Shown here: one piece after another, positions 49,240 to 57,895 of the stretch
How positions within the stretch are numbered: the stretch's first letter is position 1
How the letters are laid out: the number at the start of each line of letters is the position of its first letter
Assembly: GCA_900549545.1 (NCBI GenBank)
Contig: URPA01000001.1
Coordinates: 173,972 to 237,971 of the forward strand
Length of the DNA: 64,000 nucleotides
Direction of reading: 5' to 3'
Origin: an uncultured Eubacteriales bacterium
GTDB lineage: Bacteria > Bacillota > Clostridia > Oscillospirales > Oscillospiraceae
Program-made: the position numbers and the translations under genes
The notes under the pieces: generated by a model
Database searches by the model: none
What the model was told of the DNA's origin: nothing
The model's input: only the letters and a program-made list of their open reading frames with translations

Positions 49240-49909
49240 ATTTTATCGCGTCGAGAATTATGCGGTATATCTCCGCGTTCTTCTCATCAACATCGCGCTC
49301 CTGCCCGTCCTTCATGAAGGGTATGCGCTTCCAGCCGTAATAATCCGCGGCTCTCTCCGCCGTGCGCAGGCAGCGCTCAAGATAGCTTTTATCCTTCTCG
49401 TGGATATCGGCACTGCTGTTGGTCTTTGCCTCCCTGCGGCGCATGCGGGCGGAGGAGGTCTTAACATCCACGTCAAGATAAATTACCAAATCCGGCACCG
49501 GCAGGCCCATGTGCGTATGCTCAAGGTCATAGAGCCATGCAAAGAAGCTCTCCTGCTCCTCTTCCGGCAGCTTGCAGCCCTGATGCACGGCGTTTGAGGT
49601 GGTGTATCTGTCGGAGAGGATTATCCCGCCATTATTGTAAATCTCGCCCCAGTCCGTGCGATAGGAGGCAAAGCGGTCCACAGCGTAAAATGTTGAGGCC
49701 GCGTAGGGGTCCACATCGTTTGGGTGCGCCCCGAACTCTCCGCCCAGATACATGCGGATGAGCGCGCTGCTCTCCTTGTCATAGCGGGGAAATTCAATAT
49801 GATTATAGACTATTCCGTCATTTTCCATTCTCGCGCAGAGACGGCGGTATTGGGCGGACTTGCCGCTGCCGTCAATGCCCTCTAAAACTATCAGCTTTCC
49901 TTTGCTCAT
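49238..49909 (-). CDS. Thymidylate kinase-like dNMP kinase
   Basis: 223 residues. P-loop KLIVLEGIDGSGKS (about 5-18) and DRYTTSNAVHQG with the DRY-type switch are present. The usual bacterial TREPGGT motif is replaced by FPRYDKESSALIRMYLGG, more like the eukaryotic or deoxynucleoside-kinase arrangement; YLDVDVKTSSARMRRR is the lid-proximal helix. It probably phosphorylates dTMP in DNA precursor synthesis, but a second canonical tmk could exist elsewhere. GGAG precedes the ATG at 49909. Confidence 0.8.
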   Translation of the reverse strand: MSKGKLIVLEGIDGSGKSAQYRRLCARMENDGIVYNHIEFPRYDKESSALIRMYLGGEFGAHPNDVDPYAASTFYAVDRFASYRTDWGEIYNNGGIILSDRYTTSNAVHQGCKLPEEEQESFFAWLYDLEHTHMGLPVPDLVIYLDVDVKTSSARMRRREAKTNSSADIHEKDKSYLERCLRTAERAADYYGWKRIPFMKDGQERDVDEKNAEIYRIILDAIK

Positions 49910-49951
49910 TATAGCTCCATCCATCTCCCGATTGACGGGGGAGTTTTTATC

Positions 49952-50668
49952 TCACAGCTGAGAAAACACCTGGCCAATCTTTTCATGTATGACCAAATCA
50001 GCATAGCTGTCATAAGGCGTCTCGCTCAGATTCACAAGGGCAAGCTTATTGCCCTTGTAGTAATTTATAAGCCCTGCCGCCGGGTACACATTCAGTGACG
50101 TTCCCCCGACTATCAGCACATCAGCCTTGCGGATGCACTCGATGGCGGCAGTGAGCACGCTCTCATCAAGCGGCTCCTCATATAAAACGATATCCGGCCT
50201 GATAACTCCGCCGCAGCCGCAGCGGGGCACGCCGTGACCGTAATTTATAAGCTCTGCGGGATATATCTTCCGGCATTTGGAACAGTATGCCCGCAGGATG
50301 CTGCCGTGCAGCTCCAGCACATTCTTACTGCCAGCCGCCTGATGCAGCCCATCAATATTCTGGGTCACAACGGCTTTGAGCTTGCCCTCCTGCTCAAGCT
50401 GGGCAAGACGGATATGGGCGGCGTTTGGCCTGACATTTTCAATGACCAGCTTCTCCCTGTGGAAACGGTAATATTCCTCCGGGTCGCGGTCAAAAAAGCT
50501 GCGGCTGAGGATTGTTTCGGGCGGGTAGCGCCATTTCTGGTTATAGAGCCCGTCCACACTGCGAAAGTCCGGTATGCCGCTCTCGGTGCTGACACCTGCG
50601 CCGCCGAAGAACACAATGTTGTTGCTCTCGTCTATCCATTTTTTAAGCTGTTGAATGCCGCTGTCCAC
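49952..50668 (-). CDS. NAD-dependent protein deacylase, Sir2 family
   Basis: 238-residue sirtuin (CobB type). Seen: FFGGAGVSTESGIPDFR (NAD loop), VVTQNIDGLHQAAGS with the catalytic His in LELHGS, zinc Cys pairs CSKCRKIYP and RCGCGG, and GGTSLNVYPAAGLI. Full length. The start is GTG behind GGAGGTGA. It removes acyl groups from lysine on metabolic enzymes; targets unknown. Confidence 0.93.
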   Translation of the reverse strand: MDSGIQQLKKWIDESNNIVFFGGAGVSTESGIPDFRSVDGLYNQKWRYPPETILSRSFFDRDPEEYYRFHREKLVIENVRPNAAHIRLAQLEQEGKLKAVVTQNIDGLHQAAGSKNVLELHGSILRAYCSKCRKIYPAELINYGHGVPRCGCGGVIRPDIVLYEEPLDESVLTAAIECIRKADVLIVGGTSLNVYPAAGLINYYKGNKLALVNLSETPYDSYADLVIHEKIGQVFSQL

Positions 50669-50831
50669 GGTAAATCACCTCCGAATCCAATTTTCATACA
50701 CAGGTATTATACACTCTGGGGCTAAAAATGGCAATGATTTGGCGGATATCTAAGATTTTTTTATAATTTGTTCTTATTTAAGCGCAAGCTCCGCCGGTGG
50801 ACATGGCCGCCATGCGGAGCTTTCATGTAAT

Positions 50832-51434
50832 TTATTTGCAGCGGGCGATTATCTCATCATATACCGCCGTGTACTGCTCTATGCTTATCTCGTTCTCTCT
50901 CTTTGCGACAAAGCGATAGGTCTCATCCCTGCTCCGAGAGGCAATGAAATCAGTGTAGCTTGCGGCGCATTTCATTGCGGCAAGCGCAGTGTGCGCAGCC
51001 TCGGCAATAAAGCGCTTTGCATCCTCGACAGCAATGTCAGAAAGCTCGCGCATGAGGTCAAGGGAATTGCCCATCATGTTGACAATTTCATTCGTGATGG
51101 ACACTGCCACCTGCCTGGAGGCCTCGAGTGTGCGCTCGTCTGAGCCGTCAGCAATGTGCTTTTTCATCGGCGCGCGGGCTTTTACATCCTCGTCAATAAG
51201 ATAAATCATATACTCCCTGATTTTATCGGCGTTGCGCTGAATGTAATCAAGCCGCTCACCGCTCTGGGTTTTCTGGCAGATGGCCGCCGCGCGGCAAAGC
51301 AGAGCCGCGGCGGTTGCCGCGTCCATTGCGGCAGCGCTGCCGGTGTCGAGCCTGCTGTCCGGGTCGGCGATGAGCTTTGTAAGCTCATCGGCGGTCTTGG
51401 TTTTATAAATCTCAATAACTATTTTTTCAGCCAC
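50832..51434 (-). CDS. Cyclodeaminase/cyclohydrolase family (FchA, FTCD_C-like)
   Basis: 200-residue helical protein. Residues resembling the formimidoyltetrahydrofolate cyclodeaminase domain include SRLDTGSAAAMDAATAAALLCRAA, the folate-loop-like DEDVKARAPM, and ALAAMKCAASYTDF. The family acts on C1-tetrahydrofolate. The GTG at 51434 is chosen because GGAGG lies eight bases upstream. It follows prfC by 13 bases. The match is weaker than for a canonical FchA, so substrate and activity are unsure. Confidence 0.65.
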   Translation of the reverse strand: MAEKIVIEIYKTKTADELTKLIADPDSRLDTGSAAAMDAATAAALLCRAAAICQKTQSGERLDYIQRNADKIREYMIYLIDEDVKARAPMKKHIADGSDERTLEASRQVAVSITNEIVNMMGNSLDLMRELSDIAVEDAKRFIAEAAHTALAAMKCAASYTDFIASRSRDETYRFVAKRENEISIEQYTAVYDEIIARCK

Positions 51435-51447
51435 GGTAATGCCCTCC

Positions 51448-53040
51448 TCAGTCCTTATTAAACTCTCTGAGCCGAAGCCCGTTATTTTTCTGCAAAGCCC
51501 AGTCAACGCACCAGGAGGAGGTAAAGAGCAAAAGATTGTTGCCCTTAAAATCCTGCACCCACTTGGTGTCACTGGTGAGGTTCAGCGCGTGGATATCTAT
51601 ATCCTCATTATCCACCCAGCGCACAAGCTCATAAGGCATGCTGCGCCTGCGGATGTCCACGCCGTACTCGGTCTTGAGCCTGTATTCCAGCACCTCAAAC
51701 TGGAGCACACCCACAACGCCGACAATGACCTCCTCCACGCCGGTATACGGCTCGTGGAAAATCTGAATGGCGCCCTCCTGGGCAATCTGCATCATGCCCT
51801 TTTCAAACTGCTTGCGTTTCATTGTGTCGATACGCTCGACCGCCGCAAAATGCTCCGGTGCGAAGGTGGGTATCCCCTCGAAGGTGATGTCCATGCCCTT
51901 CTCGCAAATTGTGTCGCCAATCGAGAATATGCCCGGGTCGAACACGCCGATTATATCGCCGGCAAAAGCCTCGTCGATTATGGCCCTGTCCTGAGCCATA
52001 AGCTGCTGGGGCTGGGCAAGGCGCAGGGGCTTTCCACCCTGAACATGGTAGTATTCCTTTTCGCGCTCAAAGCGGCCGGAGCAGATGCGCATGAAGGCTA
52101 TTCTGTCGCGATGTGCCTTGTTCATGTTGGCCTGAATTTTGAACACAAAGGCTGAAAAGCGCTTGTCAAAGGGGTCAACAAGCTCCTCCCCCGCGCGGCG
52201 CGGCAGGGGCGGCATGGTCATCTTCAGGAAGCTTTCCAAAAACGGCTCAACGCCGAAGTTGTTAAGAGCGGAGCCGAAGAACACGGGGCTGAGCGTCCCG
52301 CCGCGCACAGCGTCCAAATCAAACTCATAACCCGCGCCGTCAAGAAGCTCAATATCATCCGAGAGTGTGCTCCTCAGCCTCGGGCCGATAAGCTCATCAA
52401 GCTTTTCGGTTTCGTCAAGCCGGCACTCAATGGCTTTTATCTTGTTCTGCCCGCGGTGAAATTCATTAAAGGCCAGAATCTCACGCTTTTCGCGGTCATA
52501 CACACCCTTAAATTCCTGCCCGCAGCCGATGGGCCAGTTCATGGGATAAGTGCCTATCCCGAACTCGTTTTCCAGCTCCTCCATCAGCTCATAGGGACTG
52601 CGCGCCTCACGGTCGAGCTTGTTTATAAAGGTGAAGATTGGTATATGGCGCATGGCGCATATCTTAAAGAGCTTTCTTGTCTGCGGCTCAATGCCCTTTG
52701 CCGCGTCAATGACCATAACGGCAGAGTCCGCCGCCATGAGGGTGCGATAAGTGTCCTCCGAGAAATCCTGATGCCCCGGAGTATCAAGAATATTTATGCA
52801 GTACCCCTCGTACTCGAACTGCATTACGGACGAGGTTATGGATATACCGCGCTGCTTTTCAAGCTCCATCCAGTCGGACACAGCATGTCTCGCGGTGGCC
52901 TTTCCCTTGACGGAGCCTGCCATCTGAATCGCCCCGCCGTAAAGCAGCAGCTTTTCTGTCAGTGTGGTTTTACCGGCGTCCGGGTGGGATATTATCGCGA
53001 AGGTTCTTCTCCGCTGTATTTCTTCTGTCAATTCTGGCAT
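51448..53040 (-). CDS. prfC: Peptide chain release factor 3
   Basis: 530-residue translational GTPase that recycles RF1/RF2. G1 AIISHPDAGKTTLTEKLL, G2 region GKATARHAVSDWMELEKQRGIS, G3 NILDTPGHQDFSEDTYRTL (typical RF3 wording) and G4 TFINKLDREARSP are present. The ATG at 53040 has AAGGAAG upstream and gives the conserved ELTEEIQRRRTFAIISH start. Full length. Confidence 0.96.
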   Translation of the reverse strand: MPELTEEIQRRRTFAIISHPDAGKTTLTEKLLLYGGAIQMAGSVKGKATARHAVSDWMELEKQRGISITSSVMQFEYEGYCINILDTPGHQDFSEDTYRTLMAADSAVMVIDAAKGIEPQTRKLFKICAMRHIPIFTFINKLDREARSPYELMEELENEFGIGTYPMNWPIGCGQEFKGVYDREKREILAFNEFHRGQNKIKAIECRLDETEKLDELIGPRLRSTLSDDIELLDGAGYEFDLDAVRGGTLSPVFFGSALNNFGVEPFLESFLKMTMPPLPRRAGEELVDPFDKRFSAFVFKIQANMNKAHRDRIAFMRICSGRFEREKEYYHVQGGKPLRLAQPQQLMAQDRAIIDEAFAGDIIGVFDPGIFSIGDTICEKGMDITFEGIPTFAPEHFAAVERIDTMKRKQFEKGMMQIAQEGAIQIFHEPYTGVEEVIVGVVGVLQFEVLEYRLKTEYGVDIRRRSMPYELVRWVDNEDIDIHALNLTSDTKWVQDFKGNNLLLFTSSWCVDWALQKNNGLRLREFNKD

Positions 53041-53119
53041 ATTCAACTTCCTTATTTTGCTTTTATCAATGTATGTTACCACATTATCCTGTATATTGTA
53101 AAGCCTTTTATGCAGCCGA

Positions 53120-53147
53120 ACCCAAAAGCAGCGCCCCGCATATTATA
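53120..53147 (+). promoter_or_regulatory. Candidate mother-cell (SigK/SigE-like) promoter of the cotJ operon
   Basis: AC (53120-53121), 17-base gap and CATATTATA (53139-53147) fit the SigK pattern AC-N16/17-CATANNNTA, and CATATTAT also fits six of eight SigE -10 positions. A transcript from here would start about 20 bases before the GGAGGA Shine-Dalgarno. Confidence 0.35.
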
Positions 53148-53185
53148 CAGTGTGAGCGGCTAAACAACATCACGGAGGAATCAAC

Positions 53186-53629
53186 TTGGACAAAAACAAC
53201 ATGAACAAAAACTACCGCTATGGCTCTCTGCCGGATAAGGCGCCGCTTGCCGTCGCCTATGTCCCGATGCAGCAGAGCGTCACGCCCTACTATGAGCCGG
53301 ATGAGGCTCTTGCCAGCGGTACGCTTTTTCCGGGGCTTGATTTGCCCTTTATGGATATTATTAACCCAAAGCTCAAAAGCACTCCTCTGACAGAGATGAT
53401 GGCAATAGATTTTGTTGCTGACGAGCTGGAGCTGTATCTGGATAATCACTGTGAGGATAAGGAGGCCTTTGCCCTGTATCAGACCTTCCTCTCTCTGAAA
53501 AAGGAGGCCCGCGAGCGCTATGTCAAGCTCTGCGGCCCGGTAACGCAGGAGGATATGCTGTGCATGGACCGCTATGCGTGGCTCGACAATCCCTGGCCCT
53601 GGGACTTCCAGCCCCAGACGGAGGTATAA
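53186..53629 (+). CDS. Fused spore coat protein CotJA-CotJB
   Basis: 147 residues combining two usually separate coat proteins. Residues about 18-57 match CotJA: LAVAYVPMQQ, then EPDEALASGTLFPGLDLPF. Residues about 70-142 match CotJB: MAIDFVADELELYLDNH, EAFALYQTF and the diagnostic WLDNPWPWDF. A short linker (MDIINPKLKSTPLTE region) joins them without a stop. TTG at 53186 is the start, six bases after GGAGGA. cotJC follows by three bases. In Bacillus the CotJ proteins form an inner coat complex. A sequencing error joining two frames is unlikely because both parts are complete. Confidence 0.85.
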   Translation: MDKNNMNKNYRYGSLPDKAPLAVAYVPMQQSVTPYYEPDEALASGTLFPGLDLPFMDIINPKLKSTPLTEMMAIDFVADELELYLDNHCEDKEAFALYQTFLSLKKEARERYVKLCGPVTQEDMLCMDRYAWLDNPWPWDFQPQTEV

Positions 53630-53632
53630 GAA

Positions 53633-54229
53633 ATGTTTGTATATGAAAAGAAGCTCCAGTACCCTGTAAAGATAAAAAACACAAATCCCGCCCTCGCAAA
53701 ATTCATCATTTCGCAATACGGCGGCCCAGACGGTGAGCTCGGCGCTTCATTGCGTTATCTGAGCCAGCGCTACTCCATGCCCTATCCTGAGCTTAAAGGC
53801 CTGCTGACTGATATCGGCACAGAAGAGCTGGGGCATCTGGAGATGATTGGCGCGATAGTCCACCAGCTCACGCGGAGCATGACGCCCGAGGAGATAAAAA
53901 AGGCCGGCTTTGACACCTATTTTGTCGACCGCACCGCCGGTGTGTACCCCACGGCAGCCTCGGGCTTTCCGTGGAGCGCGGCGAGTATGGCGGTCAAAGG
54001 TGACGTCATTGCCGACCTCAACGAGGATCTCGCCGCAGAGCAAAAGGCCCGCGTGACCTATGACAATATTCTGCGCCTGAGCGATGACCCGGACGTGAAC
54101 AACGTTATCCGCTTCCTGCGTGAGCGGGAGGTAGTGCACTACCAGCGCTTCGGCGAGGGACTGCGCCTTGCGCTTGAAAAAATGAACCAGAAGAATGTCT
54201 ATGCGGTGAACCCCGCGTTTGACAGATAA
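53633..54229 (+). CDS. cotJC: Spore coat protein CotJC (manganese catalase family)
   Basis: 198-residue di-manganese catalase family protein. Metal ligands are seen in GTEELGHLEMIGAI and in the later helices DLAAEQKARVTYDNIL and REREVVHYQRFGE. The N-terminus MFVYEKKLQYPV is typical of CotJC. It probably removes peroxide at the spore surface as well as serving as coat structure. It follows the cotJA-cotJB fusion by three bases. Confidence 0.93.
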   Translation: MFVYEKKLQYPVKIKNTNPALAKFIISQYGGPDGELGASLRYLSQRYSMPYPELKGLLTDIGTEELGHLEMIGAIVHQLTRSMTPEEIKKAGFDTYFVDRTAGVYPTAASGFPWSAASMAVKGDVIADLNEDLAAEQKARVTYDNILRLSDDPDVNNVIRFLREREVVHYQRFGEGLRLALEKMNQKNVYAVNPAFDR

Positions 54230-54238
54230 GAACAAAGC

Positions 54239-54271
54239 CGCCCATGCAATGCAGCTTGCATTGCATGGGCG
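54239..54271. terminator. Convergent terminator between cotJC and the purine permease
   Basis: CGCCCATGCAATGCA (54239-54253) pairs with TGCATTGCATGGGCG (54257-54271) over 15 base pairs, then CAATAATTTT on the + strand. It probably serves both genes. Confidence 0.75.
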
Positions 54272-54294
54272 CAATAATTTTCGCTGGGCTTTTA

Positions 54295-55608
54295 TCAGTT
54301 GACGATGAAGTAGATGACCATCAGTGCGCAGATGACATACATGATGGGATGGACATCCTTTGCACGGCCCTTGCAGAGCTTTGCAATGACGTGCACAATG
54401 ATTCCGGCGCCCATGCCGTTGGTGATGCTGCCGGTGAAGGCGGTGAACATGAGCATAACGCAGGGTCCGATGCACTCGTCGAACTCGCTGAAGTCGATAT
54501 CGCCGAAGCCTTTGAGCATCAGGAAGCCAACGTAGATGAGCGCGGGGCCGGTGGCGCAGGAGGGAATGGCCACGAAGAGCGGCGCGAGGAAGACGGTGAG
54601 CAGGAACATGATGCCGGTGGTCATGGAGGTAAGACCGGTGCGGCCGCCAGCCTCAACGCCGGAGGTGGACTCAACATAGGTGGTGATGGTGGTGTTACCG
54701 GTCAGAGCGCCGACGCAGGTGCCGATAGCGTCAACAAGGAAGGGGCGCTCAATGCCGGGGAGGTTGCCGTTTTCATCGAGCATACCGGCGCGGTTGCCGA
54801 CGGCAAGAACAGTGCCCAGAGTGGAGAAAAAGTCACCAAAGAAGCAGACGAATATCAAAATCAGGCCGCTGGCGGTGAACACACCGTGGAAGTCAAAATT
54901 AAAGATAACATTGCCAAGAGTGGAGAAATCAGGCACGGAGGCAACGGCGGTGAGCTTGGTAACGCCAAGGGGAATACCGGCGAGGGTTATAACAATGATG
55001 CTGATGAGAATTGCGCCGTTTACCTTGAGAGTGTTGAGAACGATAATCAGGATAAGCCCGGCGATAGCGAGCAGCACGGCAGGGTTGGTCAGGTCGCCCA
55101 TGGAGATGCCGCTTGCAAAGGAGCCTATGCCGGAATCCTTGAAGCCAAGATACGCGATAAAGAAGCCGATGGAGGCAGAGATTGCGACCTTAATGTTCTT
55201 GGGAATGACGCGGACAATAAGCTCACGCAGGCCAAGCACAGTCAGCAGGACAAACACAATACCCGAGACAAGGACTATTGCCATTGCGGTGCCGAAGCTG
55301 ATGACCTGGGACTGAATCAGCGCGCCAAGCACGAAGTTGGAGCCCATGCCGGTGGACAGCGCGAAGGGCAGGTTGGTGTAAAAGCTCATGAGCAGGGTGA
55401 TAAGGCCGGACACGAGCGCGCAGGATATCATAACGGCGGACTTGGTAATCATAACGCCGTTTGCGTCAATGATATACTGCTCACCGCCGCAGATAGCGGC
55501 AGGCTGAACCGCAAGGACATAGGCCATGGTCATAAAGGTTGTAAGACCGGCGATGATCTCCGTCTTAACATTGGTGTTTCTGTCACCAAGCTTGAAGAAT
55601 TTTCCCAT
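54295..55608 (-). CDS. NCS2-family purine permease (PbuG/AzgA-like)
   Basis: 437-residue polytopic transporter of the AzgA branch, which takes up adenine, guanine or hypoxanthine with protons. Seen: LTTFMTMAYVLAVQP, GMGSNFVLGALIQSQ, family motif SFFGDFFSTLGTVLAVG-like segment, GTCVGALTGNTTITTYVESTSGVEAGGRTGL region (key parts), and late hydrophobic helices. It follows ade by 38 bases and is under the same guanine riboswitch. Exact base preference unresolved. Confidence 0.92.
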   Translation of the reverse strand: MGKFFKLGDRNTNVKTEIIAGLTTFMTMAYVLAVQPAAICGGEQYIIDANGVMITKSAVMISCALVSGLITLLMSFYTNLPFALSTGMGSNFVLGALIQSQVISFGTAMAIVLVSGIVFVLLTVLGLRELIVRVIPKNIKVAISASIGFFIAYLGFKDSGIGSFASGISMGDLTNPAVLLAIAGLILIIVLNTLKVNGAILISIIVITLAGIPLGVTKLTAVASVPDFSTLGNVIFNFDFHGVFTASGLILIFVCFFGDFFSTLGTVLAVGNRAGMLDENGNLPGIERPFLVDAIGTCVGALTGNTTITTYVESTSGVEAGGRTGLTSMTTGIMFLLTVFLAPLFVAIPSCATGPALIYVGFLMLKGFGDIDFSEFDECIGPCVMLMFTAFTGSITNGMGAGIIVHVIAKLCKGRAKDVHPIMYVICALMVIYFIVN

Positions 55609-55646
55609 TTTCTTCTCTCTTCTCCTTTTTCTCTGTTATCTTTCTC

Positions 55647-57425
55647 TTACTTTATATCAGCAAATACGGGGACAAATGTCTGGTCGGCACCGTTGACAAG
55701 TCCCATATCTGTGATAACAATGCTGGGCAGAACAGGCAGGGCGATAACCGCGCTTGCAAGCAGCGTCAGCTTGCCGCCGCTGATAACATCGACCATGTTC
55801 TGGACATTTTCAATCTCCACAGCGACCTCTTCACAGGGCTTCTGGCTCATAAGGCCCGCCGCGTTGAGGGCAACATGCACTTCCCTGCCGTCCTTCACCG
55901 CGCAGACACCGCCGCCGCAGCCGCGCAGAGTCTCAGCGGCGAGGATGGCGTCATTGGTATCACGGTAGCAAACAGTGAGGTTGTGGCTGTCGTGAGAGAT
56001 GGTGGAAGCAAGCGCGCCGCACTCAAGGCCGAAGTCTCTATACACGGCGATGGTCTTGCCGCCAAGGCCGTAGCGGTTTGCGCAGCAGACGAAGATGAGC
56101 GATTTATCTCCACTGATGTCAACCTTGCCGTTCACAACAGGAAGCTCCGTAGGCACAACCTGACGCAGGACGCGGCTGCCGGGGATGGGTGTCATGACAT
56201 TGACCGTTATGCTGCTTCCGGTGTAGCCCTCGGGAACGCGCAGGTCAAAATCAGCCGCGCTTTTAATCTGGGGGATGTTGACAGTGTTGGGCAGTTCATA
56301 GGGCTCGCCCATGCTGTCGCCGCCGAGATACCTGCCGTTTTCGGCCACAAGCTCACCTTCGACGAACACCGCCTTGGGGCGGCTGCCGTCAAAAGCGTCC
56401 ACAAGCTGGATATCGGCGATATAGCCCGGAGCAATAACACCCAAGTCGCCAAAGCCGTACTCGCGCGCGGCGTTCATGGTGGCAAGCTTTATGACCTCCT
56501 TGCCGTCAAGCCCGGAGGCGACGGCCTTACCGACTACCTTGTTGATGTGTCCCACGGTGAGCAGGTCCTTTGCATGCACGTCATCAGTGCAGATGGAGAC
56601 GAAATCACGCCAGGGCATATTCTTGCAGCCGTCCACAAGGAAGTCGAGATTATCTATGAGGGAGCTTGCGCGCAGGTTAATGTGCATACCGGCGCGGAGC
56701 TTGTTGACGACCTCCTGAGCGCTGACGCTCTCATGGTCAGAATGGGGGCCGCCAATGAGATAAGCGGCGAGGTTACGGCCGGAGCAGTAGGGCGCGTGTC
56801 CCTGAAGGTACATGCCGCGCTTTTCCCCTTCGTCAATGATTGAGTGCATACGCTCCACGTCATTTATAACGCCGACATAGTCCATAATCTCCGCAACGCC
56901 GACAACGCCGTCCATATCAAGAATACGGCCGACCTCATCAGCGCCGAAGGACGCGCCGGCGTTTTCTATGCCGGGCACGGCTGGCACACAGGAGGGAGCC
57001 AGCACATACTGGCGCAGCTTTGACTTCTTGGCGTTTTCAAGCATAAACTCAACGCCCTCAACACCCATGACATTGCCTATCTCGTGGGGGTCGGTGCAGA
57101 TGGTGGTGGTGCCCCAGGGCAGAATGGCGCGGGAGAGGTTCTCAGGGATCATCATCGTGCTCTCCACGTGCATATGAGCGTCAATAAAGCCGGGGATGAG
57201 ATATCTGCCCTCACCGTCATAATATTTTTTTGAGGGAAGAATGGCCTCCTCGCCCTCTTCTCTGACTAAAACAACAAAACCGTCCAGTATATCGACACTG
57301 GCCGGGTACACTTCGCCTGTTATGACGTTAAAAAACTGAACATTGCCTATGGTAAGGTCGCAGGGAATCTTCCCGAGGGCAGCCTGAATGAGACGAGAGC
57401 GGTTCTTGGTCTTTACAGTGCGCAT
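55647..57425 (-). CDS. ade: Adenine deaminase
   Basis: 592-residue amidohydrolase that converts adenine to hypoxanthine plus ammonia. Metal site GFIDAHMHVESTMM, then CTDPHEIGNVMGVEG, LQGHAPYCSG with metal His, ISICTDD-type VSICTDDVHAKDLL with the catalytic Asp, and the C-terminal deaminase domain (about 430-592) with TISHDSHNLTVC. Full length. GGGGGAG precedes the ATG. A purine riboswitch at 57455-57660 controls it. Confidence 0.95.
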   Translation of the reverse strand: MRTVKTKNRSRLIQAALGKIPCDLTIGNVQFFNVITGEVYPASVDILDGFVVLVREEGEEAILPSKKYYDGEGRYLIPGFIDAHMHVESTMMIPENLSRAILPWGTTTICTDPHEIGNVMGVEGVEFMLENAKKSKLRQYVLAPSCVPAVPGIENAGASFGADEVGRILDMDGVVGVAEIMDYVGVINDVERMHSIIDEGEKRGMYLQGHAPYCSGRNLAAYLIGGPHSDHESVSAQEVVNKLRAGMHINLRASSLIDNLDFLVDGCKNMPWRDFVSICTDDVHAKDLLTVGHINKVVGKAVASGLDGKEVIKLATMNAAREYGFGDLGVIAPGYIADIQLVDAFDGSRPKAVFVEGELVAENGRYLGGDSMGEPYELPNTVNIPQIKSAADFDLRVPEGYTGSSITVNVMTPIPGSRVLRQVVPTELPVVNGKVDISGDKSLIFVCCANRYGLGGKTIAVYRDFGLECGALASTISHDSHNLTVCYRDTNDAILAAETLRGCGGGVCAVKDGREVHVALNAAGLMSQKPCEEVAVEIENVQNMVDVISGGKLTLLASAVIALPVLPSIVITDMGLVNGADQTFVPVFADIK

Positions 57426-57454
57426 TACTTCTCCCCCTAAAATGGTTTAATAAT

Positions 57455-57660
57455 AAAAAACGGCAGAGATCAAATCTCTACCGGAAACGCAAAGCCCGCA
57501 CAGGAAAAGCAAAACGCCGGACTGCACCGCCACATCGCGGCTCGGTTCGACTGAATTTTGTCTCATGCTGTGCGCAAACTCTGTGATCACGGTAGTCGGG
57601 CAATTCAAGGGCTGCCCGGTAGAGACGCGGGGCCCATATGACTTCCCCGCCTATACCTGC
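57455..57660 (-). ncRNA. Guanine-type purine riboswitch of ade
   Basis: The aptamer (minus strand, about 57660-57588) contains GTATAGGCGGGGAAG, the ATATGG-like TCATATGGGCCCCGC and core TCTCTACCGGGC, then ATTGCCCGACTACC. The specificity base in GACTA is C, which pairs with guanine/hypoxanthine rather than adenine. The terminator CGGTAGAGAT/ATCTCTGCCG (57461-57483) ends in TTTTTT (57455-57460). CCGGTAGAGA of the terminator 5' arm (57475-57484) is fully complementary to TCTCTACCGG of the aptamer core (57616-57625). Confidence 0.9.
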
Positions 57661-57679
57661 GATATTTCTTTATGCTTTG

Positions 57680-57708
57680 ATTATATCTGCTCTGCCCGTA
57701 TTTTGCAA
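57680..57708 (-). promoter_or_regulatory. Sigma-A promoter of the ade riboswitch transcript
   Basis: Minus strand TTGCAA (57703-57708), 17-base spacer and TATAAT (57680-57685), ending about 20 bases before the aptamer. The remaining gap to 57895 shows no gene. Confidence 0.8.
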
Positions 57709-57895
57709 TTATCAAGAAGCTACGAAAAATGCACTCTCCCCACACGGAACATATATACATTTTGATGAAATAACTAAAAATTGGTCGAAAAAATATACAA
57801 GTTAAACAATTTTTCTGCCTCGTCATGCCCCGTCAGGGCCGGAGATTGATTTTTGCTGAGGGCTGATTTAGAATAACAAAAAAGGAGGCGCGAAG

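Noticed and set aside
54244..55968. 574-codon plus-strand frame over the purine permease and the end of ade
   Set aside because: Antisense to two recognised genes; the composition (Gly, Asp, His, Glu rich) is that of a reversed membrane-protein gene.
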